The position numbers were made by a program, and so were the translations under genes. From the NCBI GenBank assembly GCA_030531305.1, contig JAUNNT010000002.1, forward strand, positions 1-64,000: DNA of 64,000 nucleotides, in the 5' to 3' direction. Each line of letters opens with the position of its first letter. Position 1 is the stretch's first letter. Under the pieces are notes generated by a model. That model ran no database searches and was not told where the DNA came from. It worked only from the letters and a program-made list of their open reading frames with translations. The DNA is from Akkermansia sp. GTDB lineage: Bacteria; Verrucomicrobiota; Verrucomicrobiia; Verrucomicrobiales; Akkermansiaceae. Shown here one piece after another: positions 61,432 through 64,000 of this stretch.

Positions 61432-64000
61432 TCAAATTCCGTCTTGCGGCGCTCGCTGTGCATCGGCGGCCAGGTAGCGGCGCGCGCCCTCCTCGTCGGG
61501 GTCCACCGAGAGGTCGTTCAACTTGAAGGTGATGCGGAAGAGGCGCATGATGAAGACGTATGAGCAGGGGATGAGGAAGACGCCGACCACGGTGGCCACG
61601 GCCATGCCCATCACCACCACGGTGCCGATGGAGCAGCGCGCCATGGCACCGGAGCCCGTGGAGAACATCAGCGGCAGGCAGCCCAGGATGAAGGCGAGGG
61701 AGGTCATGACAATCGGGCGGAAGCGCAGGCGCGCGGCCGCGAGCGTGGCTTCCATGAGCCCCTTGCCGCGCTGGATTTCCAGGTTGGCGAACTCCACGAT
61801 GAGGATGGCGTTCTTGGCGGCCAGGCCCACCAGCATCACCAGGCCCACCTGCGCGTACAGGTTGAGCTCCAGCCCCATCACCCACAGGCCCGCGTACGCG
61901 CCGGCAACCGCTATCGGCACCGTCATGAACACGGAGAGCGGCAGCGTCCACTTCTCGTACAGCGCCACCAGAATGAGGAACGCGAACACGCCGGACATGG
62001 CGAAGATTTCCAGCATGCTGGCGGAGTGGCGCACCTTGTTCTCCTGGAAGCTCATGTCCTCGTAGTCCATGCCGATTCGAGTGGTGTCCATCTCGGTGGC
62101 GTAAAGCTTCTCCAGGGCCACCATGAGCTGCTGGGTGGAGTACCCGGGCTTGGGCATGACGGTGAGCTTGGCGCCGTTGTAGATGTTGTGGTGCATCACG
62201 AACTCGGTGTCGGCCACGTCCTGCACGTTGACGATGGCGGCGAGCGGCACGCGGTCGCCCTCGCGGTTGGTGATGAAGTAGCCCTCCATCTTGTCGATGT
62301 CGGTGCGGTCGGTGCCGCGTGCCTGGAGGTAGACGGCCCACTGCTGGCCGAAGTTGTTGAAGAAGTTGACGAACAAGGAGCCGTTGTAGGTGGAGAGGAT
62401 GGCGTTGGCGGCGCTGATGTCCACCTTGTGGGAAAGGCACTTCTCCTTGTCGAGCGAGAGGAACTTCTGCGGGGTGTCCGGCATCATCATGTGCATGCAC
62501 TGGGCCACCTCCGGCAGGCGTTCCGCCGCCGCCTTGAACTTCTCCACGTTCTCATGCAGGTACGGCACGCCCTGCCCTTCCAAATCCAGCAGCACCATGG
62601 ACACGCCGTTGCACACGCCCACACCGGGGATGGCCGGCGGCTGCATCACCATGGGCAGGCCGTCCAGCCCCGCCATGTACACGCGCGCCTCGATGCGCTT
62701 CTTGACTTCCTCCAGCGTCACGCCGGGGCGGTCCTTCCAGTCCTTGAGCTCCACGAAAGCCACGGCGGCGCCGGGGGTCTGCACGAAGTTGAGGATGTTG
62801 ATGCCCACCACACTGGTGACGTGCTTGAGGGCGGGGTCGGCCTTTTCGGGTTCCTTGGCGTAGTCGCAGCCCCAGATGGCGTTCTCCAGCTTGATGGCCT
62901 GGTCGTAGGACACCTGCAGGGAGTTGTCGGGCCGCATGATGAGCGCGGCGAGCAGGAAGCCCTGGTCCTCGTCCGGCAGGAAGGCACCGGGCACCTTGTT
63001 GGAGAGCGGGTGGATGCTCGCCCAGAACAGCACCAGCAGCGGGATGGAAATCACCAGCGAGCGGGAGAGCTTGCCGCATACCATCGTGTAGGTGTTGGCC
63101 ACGCCGTTGTAGCCCTTGTTGAAGATGCGGAAGGCGAGGCCGAGCGTGGCGTCGTGCAGGCGCATGTAGATGCGTTTCAGGCGGCTGTGGCCGCTGGCGC
63201 GGTCGATGGCGCTCGGTCGCAGCAGGATGGTGCACAGGGCCGGCGAGAGCGTGAGCGCGTTGAACGCGGAAATCAGCATGGAGATGGCGATGGTGATGGC
63301 AAACTGCTTGAACAGCGTGCCTGTGATGCCCTCCAGCAGGAGCGACGGCAGGAACACCGCCGCCAGCACCAGGGCGATGGCCACCACGGGGCCGCTCACC
63401 TCCTGCATGGCGGCAAACGCGGCCATGCGCGGGTTCAGCCCCTTGTCGATGTGGTGCTGCACGGCCTCCACCACCACGATGGCGTCGTCCACCACCAGGC
63501 CGATGGCCAGCACCATGCCCAGCAGGGAGATGGTGTTGAGCGTGAAGCCCAAAATCGGGAACACCGCAAACGTGGACAGCAGCGACACCGGAACCGCAAT
63601 CAGCGGAATCAGCGTGGCGCGCCAGCTCTGCAGGAACACGAACACCACCAGTGCCACCAGCACCACGGCCTCTATCAGCGTGGCGCGGATTTCCTTGATC
63701 GACGCGCGCACGGCGGTGGTGGTGTCCAGCACCAGCTCGCCCTCCAGACCGGGCGGCATGGCGGCGGCCTGCTTCTCGAAGACTTCCTTCAGGCGGTCCA
63801 CGGTCTCGATGGCGTTGGAGCCGGGAGCCTGGAATACCACCACGCTGGCGGAGGCACGGCCGTTCACGCGGCCCGTCACGGAGTAGTTCTCCGAGCCCAG
63901 CTCAATCTGCGCGATGTCCTTGAGGTAGACAATCTGGTCCTCCTCCTGGCGCACGATGATGTCGCCGAACTGCTCCGGCGAGCTGAGGCGCCCCTGCGTG
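61432..64000 (-). CDS. RND efflux pump permease, HAE1 family (N-terminus outside window)
   Basis: At least 855 residues; the frame is open to the window edge and lacks the first transmembrane segment and part of the first periplasmic porter domain. Visible are GRLSSPEQFGDIIVRQE, the transmembrane core GLVVDDAIVVVEAVQHHI (proton-relay Asp pair), VLAAVFLPSLLLEGITGTLF and SMLISAFNALTLSPALC, a second porter region, and the later AKNAILIVEFANLEIQRGKG. It is the inner-membrane proton/drug antiporter. The membrane fusion protein is probably just beyond base 64000 on the minus strand. Confidence 0.95.
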   Translation of the reverse strand, partial: TQGRLSSPEQFGDIIVRQEEDQIVYLKDIAQIELGSENYSVTGRVNGRASASVVVFQAPGSNAIETVDRLKEVFEKQAAAMPPGLEGELVLDTTTAVRASIKEIRATLIEAVVLVALVVFVFLQSWRATLIPLIAVPVSLLSTFAVFPILGFTLNTISLLGMVLAIGLVVDDAIVVVEAVQHHIDKGLNPRMAAFAAMQEVSGPVVAIALVLAAVFLPSLLLEGITGTLFKQFAITIAISMLISAFNALTLSPALCTILLRPSAIDRASGHSRLKRIYMRLHDATLGLAFRIFNKGYNGVANTYTMVCGKLSRSLVISIPLLVLFWASIHPLSNKVPGAFLPDEDQGFLLAALIMRPDNSLQVSYDQAIKLENAIWGCDYAKEPEKADPALKHVTSVVGINILNFVQTPGAAVAFVELKDWKDRPGVTLEEVKKRIEARVYMAGLDGLPMVMQPPAIPGVGVCNGVSMVLLDLEGQGVPYLHENVEKFKAAAERLPEVAQCMHMMMPDTPQKFLSLDKEKCLSHKVDISAANAILSTYNGSLFVNFFNNFGQQWAVYLQARGTDRTDIDKMEGYFITNREGDRVPLAAIVNVQDVADTEFVMHHNIYNGAKLTVMPKPGYSTQQLMVALEKLYATEMDTTRIGMDYEDMSFQENKVRHSASMLEIFAMSGVFAFLILVALYEKWTLPLSVFMTVPIAVAGAYAGLWVMGLELNLYAQVGLVMLVGLAAKNAILIVEFANLEIQRGKGLMEATLAAARLRFRPIVMTSLAFILGCLPLMFSTGSGAMARCSIGTVVVMGMAVATVVGVFLIPCSYVFIMRLFRITFKLNDLSVDPDEEGARRYLAADAQRAPQDGI

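Overview
The window looks like chromosome of a Gram-negative, GC-rich (coding regions about two thirds G+C) member of the Verrucomicrobiota, most likely an Akkermansiaceae relative. The evidence is a 2,508-residue surface protein with a typical Akkermansia-style N-terminus (MKLRLPNKLQAAL...) and a PEP-CTERM-like end (PEPTTGTLSLLAL plus an RRRRK tail), an autotransporter barrel protein, a secreted GH20 hexosaminidase and a sialate O-acetylesterase (host-glycan use), many small secreted proteins and lipoproteins, and an HPr kinase. No prophage, insertion sequence, integrase, transposase or CRISPR array was found. The taxonomic call is inference from gene content only.

Layout: 1-3621 end of an autotransporter adhesin. 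3743-15010 housekeeping: a uracil-DNA glycosylase-like gene and a Sel1 lipoprotein, then asd-ispA-lipA, valS, two unknown genes, and marR with a YfiH-type gene, a formyl-THF cyclo-ligase and a membrane protein. 15224-19199 a NERD-helicase, a GH20 enzyme and a short Sel1-like protein. 19173-27708 the giant surface-protein locus, bounded on both sides by ~163-bp elements with inverted heptanucleotide arrays at their ends. 27706-38460 sialate esterase, rpsN, an FmdB-like protein, a CorC-type protein, rnz, lspA, nadC, dprA, rmuC and an ankyrin protein. 38581-43891 a six-gene operon: two DUF362 proteins, larB, larC, larE and a predicted nickel permease. 43893-50976 comEC and a run of tRNA-biology genes (cysS, queF, queC, miaB) with a tandem nuclease. 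51011-57849 transglutaminase-like, rnc, secreted proteins, a CAU tRNA, hprK, nif3-like and rluD. 57898-64000 a 5'-nucleotidase with a tiny partner, two predicted small RNAs, and an RND efflux pump with its outer-membrane factor.

Three themes stand out. First, the DUF362-larBCE-permease operon makes the nickel-pincer nucleotide cofactor, but no larA racemase lies in the window; two DUF362 paralogues, one exported lipoprotein and one cytosolic, occupy that place. Second, many genes carry a near-consensus promoter (TTGAC-like, 17 bp, TANNNT-like) ending only 6-8 bp before the start codon, so the mRNAs should be leaderless; the tRNA gene shows the same spacing. Third, 7-bp and 6-bp AT-rich tandem repeats sit at gene ends, often supplying the stop codon and once also the next start codon, and in three places form inverted pairs.

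Functional links: dprA and comEC suggest natural transformation. queF, queC, miaB, rluD, cysS, valS and rnc are RNA-modification or translation genes. GH20, the sialate esterase and the two beta-solenoid surface proteins fit life on mucin-like glycans.
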